A stretch of DNA of 64,000 nt from Breviolum minutum Mf 1.05b.01 (taxonomy: Eukaryota; Sar; Dinophyceae; Suessiales; Symbiodiniaceae): NCBI GenBank assembly GCA_000507305.1, contig DF241175.1, forward strand, positions 22,951 to 86,950. The letters are read 5' to 3'. The notes under the pieces were generated by a model, which was given only the letters and a program-made list of their open reading frames with translations, had not been told where the DNA came from and did no database searches. Positions 1 to 25,721 of the stretch are shown piece after piece; position 1 is the first letter of the stretch, and each line of letters starts with the position of its first letter. A program made the translations under genes and the position numbers.

Positions 1-1020
1 CTGGCACAGCAGTCGCAAATCTATTGCCTGCTGCCGTGGAGGCTTCAATGTCGCAGGTGCCCTGCCTCCAAGCTTTGTTGCACAGGCGCACAGCCTTTAA
101 TTCATTCAAGTCCCGTTGATTTCACGTTGAACCCGTGAACCAATGAATCAACTGAATCAACGTCAATGTCAATATTAGCCCATTAAAGACTCCACTGTGA
201 TGACATTGATAGATATTAATAGCTGGATATTCTCAGTTAACACTAGCCCCCAATTATGATCTCTCCGCCATGGGACCTTCCAGCTCCACCGTGGCACAGA
301 TTCCCTTGCTGATGCTCACGGCGGATCGCCCAGCAGAGTTGCGGGACACAGGCTCCAATCAAACCATTCGGCAGCCAGGAACTTGGAGAGTGTATCGCAA
401 GCAGTTTCTTTTTGCCACTGAAGAAGATGTATATGTCCAATACATTGACATATAATTACAAGATATTAATATGAAAAAGACATGGTTGGACTCAACAACT
501 TAACACTCTTTCATACTTTCTAGAGTTTTTTGCTTAAAATGTTTGCAGGTCCCCAAGACTTTTTGGACCAGGTAGACCTTTGAAGGACCTAGTGTAATCT
601 ATTGTAATTCATCTATTGCATCAAAGACCTCCAAAGGTTGATGTTTCTTTGACAAAACGTTCTCCGCTTAAGGACTGGTATCTTTAGCTCCCAGATTCGC
701 TGGGAGAAGGAGGGTCGTTTTTGGGGTTTCCATGTGTGATTCACAGCGTTTTAAGATATGCATGCTCATTAAGCGTGGCAAGTGGCAGCGACCTGCGAAC
801 TGAGGGATGTTCATTTCTTTTCGTTTTTTCACTCATTTTGTTTCCCATGATCCCCACGTTTGTGTCTTTGAATGTCTTTGTCCTGTGCCTGAAGATGAGA
901 TTGCTTGCAGTGTTGGCTTGAGCAGTGGCTCTCTTATGAGATCTTGTAAGGACGAATGCAGCAATTCTTGTGAAGCCTAGTGACAACGTTGAGATACCGC
1001 ATTTCTGCCAGCAAGACGTC
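1..1020 (+). CDS. menD: MenD/PHYLLO-type SEPHCHC synthase, partial exons
   Basis: This is part of a thiamine-diphosphate enzyme of the MenD family, which makes SEPHCHC in menaquinone/phylloquinone synthesis. Exon 1 (to base 56) reads GTAVANLLPAAVEASMSQ. Exon 2 (300-378) continues IPLLMLTADRPAELRDTG and then SNQTIRQP. Together they give the conserved MenD stretch in which the SGTA.N..PAV.EA segment runs into LTADRP.ELRD.GA.Q.I.Q. The intron between them has a GT donor at 57 and an AG acceptor at 298-299; exon 2 seems to end at a GA donor (379). Likely small exons follow: one near 549-571 that can be read RLFGP, one near 695-712 read IRWEKE, then pieces near 871-899 and 984-1015 (VTTLRYRISA). 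These match the next MenD segment (LFG..VRW) but their boundaries are uncertain. The 5' end lies outside the window. In plants this domain is part of the fused PHYLLO protein; fusion cannot be judged here. Confidence 0.68.
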
Positions 1021-1998
1021 AAGAAAGATTACCACCACTTCTGAATTCTCAGAAATTCGGACATGTCTTTTTTGGGGGAACAGGTTGTGAAATCCAGTAC
1101 TTCCCTTCGCAATGGCGCTTGGTCTACATTTTTGCGCCATTAGTATATTGTTCTTGCAAGCTGACGCAGACACTCGGCGCCTTTAGTGGTGGTGGACGTA
1201 GAGTCTCCCTGCCATGTTTTTTAAATGCTTTGCATGCAAAGTATGAGAGGTCACTCCTGGCCGTAACTACTTCGCATCAAATCTTTTGATGTTTGATTCA
1301 TCCCAACAACTTTGCACTTCCGGCAACGATGACGCACTTCCTTCATCGCTTCGACCAGGGGGTAGTGATGGGGAAACCGTGAGTGACGGTTGGTCTGGCG
1401 GCACCATGAGTTGCTCCATGATTTTCATTGCTCAAGCAAAGCAGCATTTGGATGCAGAAACTGTGGCCTTCACTCTCATCACAGTGCTTTTCTTATTTCA
1501 GAGTACACATTTTACAGGAGGGTCGTTTGGAAAAACATTCTTTCATTTCAAAAGTGAGCTTTCTGACTTGAATTCCAAAAAGGTGTAGTTTCTTTGTGAC
1601 TTCAGTCATGGCAAGAAGGGCCATCCAGTAGTACGAGTAGCTGAGTAAAACAAATACATGGAGAACAGAGTCAAGTACAGGTTCCTCAGGAAACATTTTC
1701 TCAGAGTTCAAAATTGGGACGCCATGGACGATCCGCTGCGTCGCATTGATGTCACCCTGCCATTGCATCGGGCAGATCAGATGCTTGGCCGATCAGGGTT
1801 GAAAGGTGCTAAAAGATGTTAAAAGTTGGAAGTTTAGTCGCTTAGATTGGCTTAGTGGATAGGCAGCTCAACTCCAAGTACAGGAAACCTGCACATGGTC
1901 TCTTTCTTTAGTTTGTTTCGGCACAAAATGTCATCTCCAATGTAACACTTCGGTGAAACAATATGGCTTGAGGGATACACACCAAGTTTCAACTTTCA

Positions 1999-2985
1999 TT
2001 TTGTTTGCAGTGTCCGGACCGGACATTCATGTCCTATCCCATTCTTAGACCTGGGGATGCCCTGACAATAGACATGTTTGCAGCAGTACCAAAATCCGAA
2101 CAATACCAACTTGTACCAATTGATAAGGTATCCAAAGAGTTACCGGAGCAGTGTGGTGGCATTGGGAAACTTTTGCGCGTATTTGTAGCTTGGCGTTCTA
2201 GCGGAGTTGGAAACTGAGTCAACCTTTCTGTGAACCTCCGAGTTCCTTACTTTTTCTCATCACCTTTCTTGAGGCTTACGTAAGTACATTTGCAAGCCAT
2301 TCAGAAATCCTAGTGCACGGCTCATTTAGTTGAGTGAATCTAATGCCTCCAAGTGATCCTTCGTTGTGGTTGTGATTTAAACTATTCTACTTATAATTTT
2401 GCCTTTGCCTTGATTGAGCAATTGCCTGGTGCACAGCGTCTTGGGTGGAAGGATTTGTCGCAGGTACTTGGGCTTTGACTCGGAGAAGGGCGGGATTGTT
2501 GCCAACTTGGTATCATGGCTTGCAGACTGCAAAAATGGAGCAGATCAATAGGGCCAATGTAGACATGGTCAAAGACCCACTGAGGAACTGTGCAAAACAA
2601 ACTTCAAACAAGTCTGTCAAAATACAACTAATATATCTACATAACGTACATAAAGCACATACTATTGCATGCTATTACATGCTATTACATGCTATTACAT
2701 GCTATATCAATATGTAGTATGCTGTATGTCAATGAGTCAATGATGGATAAATTCTCAGCGCTTGAACTTGAAATCTTTCTTGGCTTCCAAGTCACCTTAG
2801 CATATTTTAGCCACCTCCAACTGTTGTGAAAGGTTGTGCATCTGTTCACCTCCACGCTGCACAGGTCCTGATTGCAGCACACCCTAGTGATGGTCGAGAT
2901 TTGGAGAAGGGACGTGAGCCTTCCACGCGCTTCTTGGATGGGAAGGCGGGAGCCAACATTCGTGCCGTTGAACTTGAACGCTTGG
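1999..2985 (+). CDS. Possible further MenD-gene exons, unproven
   Basis: Three segments after clear AG acceptors have codon-like composition. Near 2011-2037 a frame reads CPDRTFMS, which could be the CP.R.P.S segment after GPVH.N in MenD. Near 2411-2462 a frame reads LIEQLPGAQRLGWKDLSQ. From about 2879 to 2980 a frame reads HPSDGRDLEKGREPSTRF and continues LDGKAGANIRAVELERLV; this resembles the DPHP.R.DP segment of the MenD family. Phases between these pieces were not reconciled, so they could belong to MenD or to another gene. Confidence 0.25.
2671..2704. repeat. 10-bp tandem repeat, about 3.4 copies
   Basis: The unit GCTATTACAT occurs three times exactly at 2671, 2681 and 2691, followed by a partial fourth copy. 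It lies in a non-coding stretch. Confidence 0.9.
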
Positions 2986-4249
2986 TGTAGCGGTCATCTT
3001 ACCATGTCAAGTCTAAATGAACAATCAAAAGCAGTGAGCGCAAAAGTAAGAGAAAACACTGTATCCTTTGATCAGGCACGACAAATTACAGTACATGTTC
3101 ATGCACGCATCGCTCCACAAATTATTTTGAGGGGGAGCACTTGAGCTTCAGACTGTGTCCTCAGCTGTGTCCGTCGACAGGTCCTGATTTCTCTGGGATA
3201 TGGCCAGGATATGCAAGTTCGAGAGAAGAGCCATCGGTTTACCTTCGACACTTGACTGAAATCTCGCTCCGTGGTGATTTTTGTTTTCCTATGTTTTCCT
3301 GATACTTTCGTAAGTTCCACTGTGTTGGCAAAATTGATGCTCATTAGACTTCCCTGTTTTGAGGCAGATGGTGCTGGCACCTGGTGTCAAACAGCTGGAT
3401 GCATGTGGACTTTCAGTGCACCCAAGGAAAACCTGGGAAAAGCCAACGGGGCGAGTGTCATGAGTGTCATTTCCACAGATTGAATTCTTCTAAAAAAGCG
3501 CATGGTGCTGTGCATCGCACCAGACACGATGTTTGATGTATATGTTTGTGATGTTTGGTGGGACTTTTCTCAACATAGTGAGGAGTATTTTCCGGATGGA
3601 CAGCTACGTTGTGTGGCAGATCTTTGGTGTGATCCAAAAGCCGTGGGCTATGAGCCCAACAAGAGGCAGGGATATCCCCGGCAGAAATAGAATCATGCGA
3701 CTGGATGCGGTTGCTAACAATCAAAATGCGAAATAGCTTAATGATGCTGAACTGTGAATGTAGACTGCTTACTTCCTAGGTCCTGTATACACTTCCAATG
3801 GTTGACACCCCATAATTGAATGTTTGTGGCCCAAGCACAAGCAATGGGCACAAAAAATATTTGGTTACACTTTGGTTTATGATTGATATTGTCACTTGTC
3901 TGAAAATCGTTGATTTCGTACAGTATGATTCGCTATCTTTGCAGGCGCAGATTGGATTTCGGCAAAGAGATCTGGCAGGACACGCCTGCCTGCTACCTTT
4001 TTGTTGTTTTTTCTGTACGTACCTAAGGGCAGGAGCAAGAGAATGCAATACAATTTTGACATATCATAATGGTATTTGTTGTCATCTAAATTCTTGATGC
4101 AATCGCTTGAAGCACCATTACAACTAGCCTGCCACAAGACGTGAGCAAAGATCGAATCGATGACATACTTCAAGCCATTTTAAACTCATTTTAACTCCAC
4201 ACATCTTCCACTGGGCCAACTGTTGCGCTGTGGTGCATTTGATGCACAG
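2986..4249 (+). other. Unassigned stretch between MenD and BTB genes
   Basis: No recognisable domain. Two exon-like segments follow AG acceptors: near 3366-3470 (frame with LAPGVKQLDACGLSVHPRKT) and near 3945-4000 (AQIGFRQRDLAGHACLLP). They could be upstream exons of the BTB gene or chance open frames. Confidence 0.3.
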
Positions 4250-6013
4250 GAAATGAAGTTTACTGACATGATCCTTTGTGCAGAGAACGACGTTGATCTG
4301 CCCTGCCACCGAGTTGTTCTGGCCAAACGCTCAGAAGTCTTTGATCGGATGCTGAGCAGTGACACTTGGCAATTGGACCTTATTGGGACTGGGTGCTTGG
4401 GCACTGTTGATGGTCTCGTTTGCCCACAAGTTGCTGGGCATGTTTTTTGATAATGCGACTAATTAATATGGATGATGACAGGGGGCCTTGGGGAGGATAT
4501 CACTTATGTGCAACAATGCACAATGCTTCAAGGTGTCAAGACAGCCGTCTCGGTTTCCTGGGAACTACCTATCACATCCTATCATGTGATTCCATTGTCT
4601 TTTGTGAGGTCTGGTGAAACACAGATGCGTTCCACTCCTCCTCATCCTCCTCCTTGTTCGGCCATCATCAGTAAGTTCCACTATAGACTCGGTAGAACAA
4701 ATCCAAATCAAACACATGTGCCATCATGCCATCGAGTGGGCATCTCGAGCCATAATGCCGTTGTCATCTCATGTGACTCGTTGGGTCACTGACAAGGAGA
4801 TGACCGAAGGGCGCGAGCAGCGCATTGCCGCCTGGCTTCTCCAATGGTTTTGATGTCCTTGGTGCATGGAGCACGGAAGTGGGCGAATCTGTGCTTCTGC
4901 ATGTCTGACTAAAAAGAAATTTAAGGGGAACTTAAAGCACACGAAACTTCATATAGTTTCGCATCTATAAATTCGTTGCAATGAAACATCCAACAAATCC
5001 CGGATGATTTCGGCACAGTATACCAACACCACCTGGCAAACTGCCACCAAAGATCTGAAAACCTCCCTTTGAGATCCTGTGAGCACATAGAGTATGTTTT
5101 GAGGTCATCCGGAATGCATGTACCACAACGCTCCGATGTTTGCTTCTTGGCTGGGAAACTGACCACCAACGAGATCAGACAAAAACACGAGGTACATTGC
5201 TTTTGTCATCTCAGACGTGATGATTCTCCGTGGAGTAAATTTGAGTAAATGTTCCTTATGAGAAGCAACTTCTGTTTGATGAATTGTGACAACTCGCACC
5301 ATGATCATAGGGGTGCTGAAGTTGATCTTTGTCGCTGTTTGCACAATTCTGTTCATTTCCACGGTGACCAGATTTTGACCTTTGCATATTGCAAACATGG
5401 AAGTAGAAATGTGACCGGGAATGTCTACACTTCTTCCAGTACATCATGTTTCCAAAAATGCAGATGCTTACCTTGCCTTGCTTTCCGTGAAATGCGTGAC
5501 ATAAGAATGCATTTTTTCTGCAGACCGTTGCAGTTTACCGGCATGGCGGACTCAACATGGCTGAGGTTACAGTACATCTACACTGAAGAAATCCCCTCAG
5601 GTTTGCCCGTGCAACAACTGGCTGAGCTGATCTGCCTTGGGAATCAATATGGTCTGACGCTGCTGGCAGAGACATGTGCTGAGCGATTGTCTTCAATGCT
5701 TTCAGCGCAGAATGTGGTTGCAGTACTGCAGGTCTTGGGGAGAAATGAAAGTTCCTTGACAAGATTTCAGCAAGACGCAACACTGCTTATACTTGGCAAA
5801 CTTTGATTCAGGTCTTTCTCTGATTGATTTGTGTTCACATGTCGTTGCGTCCATTCTAAGTCAACAATGAAATGCAATTGTGGCTGCTCACATTGAACTC
5901 CAGGTATGTCCACCTCCCTTGGACAAATCTTGGAGCAGACCACAGCGAAAGTCTCAAAGGATCCGGAGCTCATGAGAGCCATCGTCAGCAAACTTTGCAA
6001 GATTCCAGAATGA
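4250..6013 (+). CDS. BTB/POZ-domain protein
   Basis: BTB/POZ proteins dimerise and often act as adaptors for CUL3 ubiquitin ligases; that role is inferred only from the family. One exon (about 4250-4370) reads FTDMILCAENDVDLPCHR and then VVLAKRSEVFDRMLSSD, the first half of the BTB fold (D.....G..F.aHR.vLaarS.vF..ML). A second exon (about 5524-5795) carries the second half: LRLQYIYTEEIPSGLPVQ, then an ELICLGNQYGL..LAE.CAERL helix pair and a QNVVAVLQ BACK-like start. The terminal exon (5904-6013) reads MSTSLGQILEQTTAKVSKDP and ends KLCKIPE-stop. It joins the previous exon in phase through a GC donor at 5796. At least one exon between the two BTB halves was not found, and the N-terminus is unknown. 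The gene ends about 150 bp before the first glycosidase exon on the same strand. Confidence 0.72.
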
Positions 6014-6163
6014 TCCGACTTGAGACAGGAACCTCGCCATGGCGCGTGTCGCATGGCGCGAAAGATAGCAAGGGCAAGATTTGAGGTGAAAAAGTGGACC
6101 GTGCCGCCACATATGCCACCCCCTCGTCGCACACAAATCACTTTTGACTGACGTTGCCACGAG

Positions 6164-15990
<9,827 letters not shown>

Positions 15991-17293
15991 ATGCCACACC
16001 ATTCACTGAAGTCATACACACTGTAACATTTTGTGCACTTCCTCCTTGGTCAACTGATCCCGCTACACCTGTGCTAGCAGTCGATTGCTGTATATGGAAA
16101 GCTGTCATACACGAAGATGGCTGCCTTGTTCAGCAGGTGAAAGCAGAAGCAGGCCAGTGGTGAGTTTTCCGTGATTCGATAAACAAGTTTGATGCGATCC
16201 TTCAACAAGTGGCATTATGCATCATTATGTTACCTTGTTATGTTACCTACCCGTAGATAGTTGCATCATGAGACCATACGCTTCGTACACTCGTAAGTTT
16301 TTTTTTAAAAGACCGTCAGATATGGATTACTATACTCTCTTGGATCAGAGGGATGAGCCCAGCTTTGAAGCCTCGGGTGTCATCCTGGAAAATCCTGGAC
16401 CTACCTTTGAATAGTTTCCAAGCACCATGTCATGCTGCTGGGCCCATTAACCCTTCATCCTTTCTCATCCTTTTCTCTGATCATTCCACATACTCATAGC
16501 ATATTATGATATGGATAGTGACATACTGTATGATCACATATACATGTACACATACGTATACGTACATTTAAGCACAAATATACTATAGAAGATAGAGATA
16601 TTGATGTTATTCGCTCACGGATTCGATGGATCCAGGCCTAGAGGTGGACGTGGCATTGGTGCGTCAGACTTTGGGTCCTTTTCAAGGCAGCTTCCAGTCC
16701 AAAGGAGGACAGGGAAAGGTGGACTGGTGGAGAGAAAATGATCCCACATTCAGAAAGATATCATGGCATATGGCATTATCATGGCAAATATCCGATCATG
16801 TTTGACGATATCACGGCAGTATGCACGGTTCTCGCTATATTGACCCAAGAAGACTTGACAAGATTGTTCCACGCCTCTGAATGTGATATCATACAATCTG
16901 TGCTGAGATATATTGAGTGAATCACAAGCAGCCATGGTCAGTCCAAAGCACTGTCACCTATCTTGAGCATGAGAATGGAAAGGGGCGTGGTTGGATGGTA
17001 ATGACATCCTGTTCCAACGCACCGAGCCTTTGTTGTTCAATCCAACATTGTTAAGATTTAGTACAGAGGAGGAGTGGTGCAGTGGAATATGAGATCTACA
17101 ACCACAACTGGGTTGGAACCCAAGTTGCCATCAAGATCAAAAGCTTCTGATTCCAAAGGTTTGAATTTTCAGCTTCTCCTGCTTTCAGGTTCGAATTGTC
17201 CTCATCGGCTAATATCACATGGTGGAAAGGGTTGAAGGCGGGCTGTCTTGTTGCACACCTTGTTGCACACCTTGTTGCCATCCTGTACTACAG
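15991..17293 (+). other. No recognisable gene; short exon-like pieces
   Basis: Mostly intergenic or intronic, with AT-rich blocks around 16500-16610. A frame at 16317-16413 ends LENPGPTFE-stop and one near 16620-16735 is open, but neither matches a family I recognise. Confidence 0.3.
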
Positions 17294-17431
17294 GTCTTTG
17301 ACTTGAAGTTTCAAAGCTTCTTCCACAGTCATGGATCGTCATGGAATGAGTCTCCACCCTGGGAGGTCATCTCTGACAAAGGTCAAGTGCTTTGCGACCT
17401 GCAGATCCAGGACATGGACTTCGAGACCTAA
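17294..17431 (+). CDS. Probable terminal exon, unknown protein
   Basis: Directly after a CTACAG acceptor there are 46 in-phase codons ending in TAA, reading VFDLKFQSFFHSHGSSWNES and then PPWEVISDKGQVLCDLQIQD with MDFET at the end. Composition is coding-like. I do not recognise the family and could not link it to upstream exons. It could be the 3' end of a gene whose other exons lie in 16-17.3 kb. Confidence 0.35.
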   Translation, partial: VFDLKFQSFFHSHGSSWNESPPWEVISDKGQVLCDLQIQDMDFET

Positions 17432-17716
17432 GTTCAAGGGGAGCAGTGAAAACTTCAAAAGAGGAACTGTCCTTTCAAAAGATCAACAAGAACGCCACTA
17501 GTCTTTCAAACGTATCCAATCTCAATACCCAAACCTTCCGCCACTTTTGATGACCCTGCAGGACCAAAAGAAAAGTTCAACCTGCACCCTGCACCAAGCT
17601 CACGAGCATCTTGTCCTTGCAGGAAGGGTAGCAGTCACAGGCAATGATGGAGACACAAAATAATCAAATATCATAAAATAGCATCAATTGCTGTTGCCTT
17701 TACTTCAGAATTGTGA

Positions 17717-17969
17717 CCCAAAAGTCAAGGGGAGGGTAGGATCGCCGATTTACATGACCAGAGCGGACTGACTGAGTTCAATCGCTTTTTCCACAATTTT
17801 GGTGGTGCAAGCCGCACGCGATTAAGGCTTCTCTTCAACTATAGTTTGGAAATCTGGAAAGCTAAAGCTTTGGGCATCCACAAGCGCCTTGCCGGACCTA
17901 GTCACAGTCAAGATAGCATTTTTCTAATTTGGAGGTTGGATGCGAAGGCCACAAACCAGAGGCACTAAA
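17717..17969 (+). CDS. Open exon-like frame, unknown
   Basis: About 83 codons are open without an ATG, reading IADLHDQSGLTEFNRFFHNF followed by a basic, helical stretch (RLRLLFNYSLEIWKAKALGI). It ends in TAA at 17967-17969. Splice limits were not fixed. The frame may be an exon or a chance opening. Confidence 0.25.
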
Positions 17970-19202
17970 CCAATCTAAAACTAACCAAGGTGGGTTGAAG
18001 AGGTCGGGATAAGTTGAGAATTTATTGAGAAGATGAGTGTTGCGAGAAAATCTGAGTTTGGGCATTCGATAGGATTGCAACAATTGACCCTTCAACCCGA
18101 GGCGTGTAGATGTTTTGGATGGCAAGTTCTTGGGCCCTTTGTTGCAGAGGCCAGTTCAACAGTGTGTTGGTGAGGTGAGGCAGAGTGGCAAATACGATGC
18201 TGTGATTGTTGGGAAAGAATATTGATGGAATGAAGATGGAATTGGATATAGTATTCAGATGTATTCAGATGAATCAGAAAATATATTGCATATATATATA
18301 TATGAGCCGGTTCGTGGCTCAATTGTATGTACATTCGGAGGATGTCAGGATCTGAGGATGTTCGGATACCTTCAAAGCAGCGATGCTTCCAGGCACACAA
18401 CGTTCCACTGGCTGTCTGACAAGGTTTGGGTTTGGTGCAAGCATCGATTTGATCCACATAAGTTCATTTAAACATCCACATACTATATCTACGAGCCACA
18501 TTCAAACCCAGTTCTCAGTATCCGAGACTATTGCAACAGCAAGATCTACCAAATCAGCCTGTCATAGATTGTCACGAAGCATTTCATATGATTTTCATGC
18601 TGAGTTCCACTGTGTAAGGGCAGGTGCGTGTTGGGTGTTGCAAGGACACCTTGTCCAAATACCGTACCGTGTGAGGAGTCCACCATCAACTTCGACTCCG
18701 AGATGGCCAACCCAGAAGTCATCATTTGAGTGACAAACTCTGCAGTGCTTTTTATTTTCCATGCTTGTCTTTATCCAAAGGAGCAAGGACGAGGTAAGAG
18801 TTCAAGGACGAAGAAGAATCCGTGGCAGATGAAGTTTTTGCAGTACTATTGTTCTACTATGGGAATCATCCTTCCCATATGTAAAGGAACTCACGTCACA
18901 GGTTTCTTGAACATGTGTCCTCGCATGCTCCAGTTCTCATCTCTGCGCGCAGAAGTTTGAAAAAGCACTTGTGAATGCAGCATGATGCACTTGCCAAAGC
19001 ATGATGCACTTGCAACTGTTGCGGAGCTTTCAGAGTACCTGTGATGCTCTTGCCGGCTCAATTATACGCAGACATGATTCGACATGTTTCGACATTTTCA
19101 GTACAGAAACTGTGTCCAGCTACATCGAAAATATCCAATGTCTTCCCAGGAGACTGAATGAAATTCTAAAAGAGGATAAAGGAGGTCCGCATCAAATTCA
19201 AA
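17970..19202 (+). other. Sparse region with one exon-like segment
   Basis: A frame at about 18638-18729 reads CPNTVPCEESTINFDSEMAN and PEVII-stop. Otherwise I see only short open frames and a small TA repeat near 18291-18302. Confidence 0.25.
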
Positions 19203-19382
19203 GTGAGAAGAAAGGTTGACAACCAGACTGCCATGGCTCTCCAGATCAAAATAAGTGACAGTCAAAGCAGCAACCACACAGTTGTCCTAGCAACTCTGCG
19301 AATGGTTTCAGCCATGATTGAAATGCACGACGGGGAAGCGCAGGTAGCAGATATGGCTGCTGGTTCGTCAACTGACTGCAAG
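19203..19382 (+). CDS. Exon-like segment, unknown
   Basis: The plus frame reads NQTAMALQIKISDSQSSNHT, VVLATLRMVSAMIEMHDGEA and QVADMAAGSSTDCKG, with coding-like composition. No family recognised; splice limits uncertain. It may belong to the same gene as the 20383 exon. Confidence 0.3.
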
Positions 19383-20382
19383 GGAACAAACAGATACTGT
19401 AGGTGGCCATGGAAAGTGAGCGGAATTTGCAGAGAGTTTCTATTTGGTGACCAAGGCCAAAGCACTTGAAACCAAAGCTGGAAGAGGCCCTGGTGGGGTG
19501 CTGGGTGGCAGGAGATTTGTCGCAGTGGGCAGTGGTCTCAAATAAATGTGTCTTCACCTCACTGCACAAGTTGTGTTGTTGCAGACAAAGCATATTTAAA
19601 AAAAATATGAGGCTGAGGTTGATGCCGGAATGATGCAGGAGGATTTAATACTGCACTTCCAAGCAAGAAAGATACTCAACAAGATGTAAAATTTACAAAG
19701 GGGTACTTCCCCTGCAACGGGCCGTCCTGCTCGGCACAAAATAATAGAAGACAGTGTTGAGTCGGTTAGAGAGTGACAAGACCTGAAACATGTCACAACG
19801 AATCTTTGCAAACCTGTTGGTGGTAAGGACGGCTTGGCTGATCAAAGCGAAGGAGACAGCGGAGTCACTAAGCTCGGACTAGTATTGTTGACTCCAAGTC
19901 CTGCAGACAGATTCCATGTTACGGTCATTACAGTACACATTTCTCAACATTTCTGAACACTCCTCGTTCTGGATGTCGCAAAATATCTATGGGTGTAGAA
20001 GGAAGCATTATCTTGTCTTTGTTGAAGTTGAAATTTTATGAAATTGATGATGAAATGATACGTGATATGAAATGCGGTCATTTCAGAGCACAGTTCCTAC
20101 ATAACCAACTTGTCACTCTTCACCAAGTTCCTGCTGCATCTACTTGACAAGCAAGAATAGATAATTAGTTGATGATAATGAAAATTCAAAGTATGTTAAA
20201 GCATTCTTGACAATGTTTATCGCAGTGGTGTCCAGCTCTAAGGCATTGCCTTTGCCTACAACTCCACCAGGCGAATTGCCAACAGGTGCGTTGCTGAGAC
20301 GAAAGGGTACCGAGCACACAAAAAAGGGTAGATATCGAATGTTCATATCTACCAAAACCGCATCTCTGACATCCTGTTGCAG

Positions 20383-20648
20383 GTCTTGTCACTGACCTCA
20401 AGAAGCAGGCTAGGTGGGAACAATGTGGGTATAAGATGGTACAAGAACTCTCAGAGCTCCGTGAGAGATTTCAAAAACCTTTCCCTTCCCAGGCTGAGCG
20501 CACATCCCTTGCTGCACCCGAGCGCTGGGCCTGGGCACCAAGCTGGTTGCGTGGCAAAAGATGGGATGCAGTCAATGCAGAGCTGACACTTGGTGGAAGA
20601 ATGTGGAAGCTGGAAGATGTGTTTTGCAATTTTTTGCCACAGGCGATG
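20383..20648 (+). CDS. Exon of unknown protein upstream of REEP-like gene
   Basis: After a TTGCAG acceptor the frame reads LVTDLKKQARWEQCGYKMVQ, ELSELRERFQKPFPSQAERT, SLAAPERWAWAPSWLRGKRW and DAVNAELTLGGRMWKLEDVF. It is strongly coding-like, charged and helical with many tryptophans. It may end at a GC donor (CCACAG then GC, near 20645). That would join in phase 0 to the first REEP-like exon at 21172 and make this an N-terminal extension. The alternative is a separate upstream gene. Confidence 0.5.
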
Positions 20649-21171
20649 GGGAAGTCCTGACCTTGTGCAGTTTGTTTCCCTTTGTTTGCCCTAAAGGAGG
20701 ATCAAAAAAGTTGAAGCAGGAATCTGATCTATTTTACTTTGTTCTTGCCTGGGCCTAGTTGTTGCCACTTGGCTATCACAATTTGTCGCTGAAAGTGAAA
20801 TTTAAATGAATTTTATTGTCAATGGAATCACTGCAATTTCCTGTTTGTGAAGCCGGACATCGTGCAAAGGAGCGAGGTGCCTCTGATCATACCCTTAGCT
20901 CAGCGCTTGCAAGTTGCCCCTGTGACGAAGCTGCAAAACCGAAATCGCAAGTCATGACCCGATTTGTGATTTATTGAATTTTATTGATTGGTTTGGTCAA
21001 TTTTGTACAACTTCAGGCTGGTCAGGTAGGTTTTGATCGCTACATTGAGAGGAACTTTGAGAAGTCATTCATCATGACAATCAAAACAGCCGGCTAGCTA
21101 TTAGCACTACGACATCCAAAGAAGCATGTTTTCTCAAAAGTCCGATCTGGTGACTTGATCCATGGCTGCAG

Positions 21172-25721
<4,550 letters not shown>

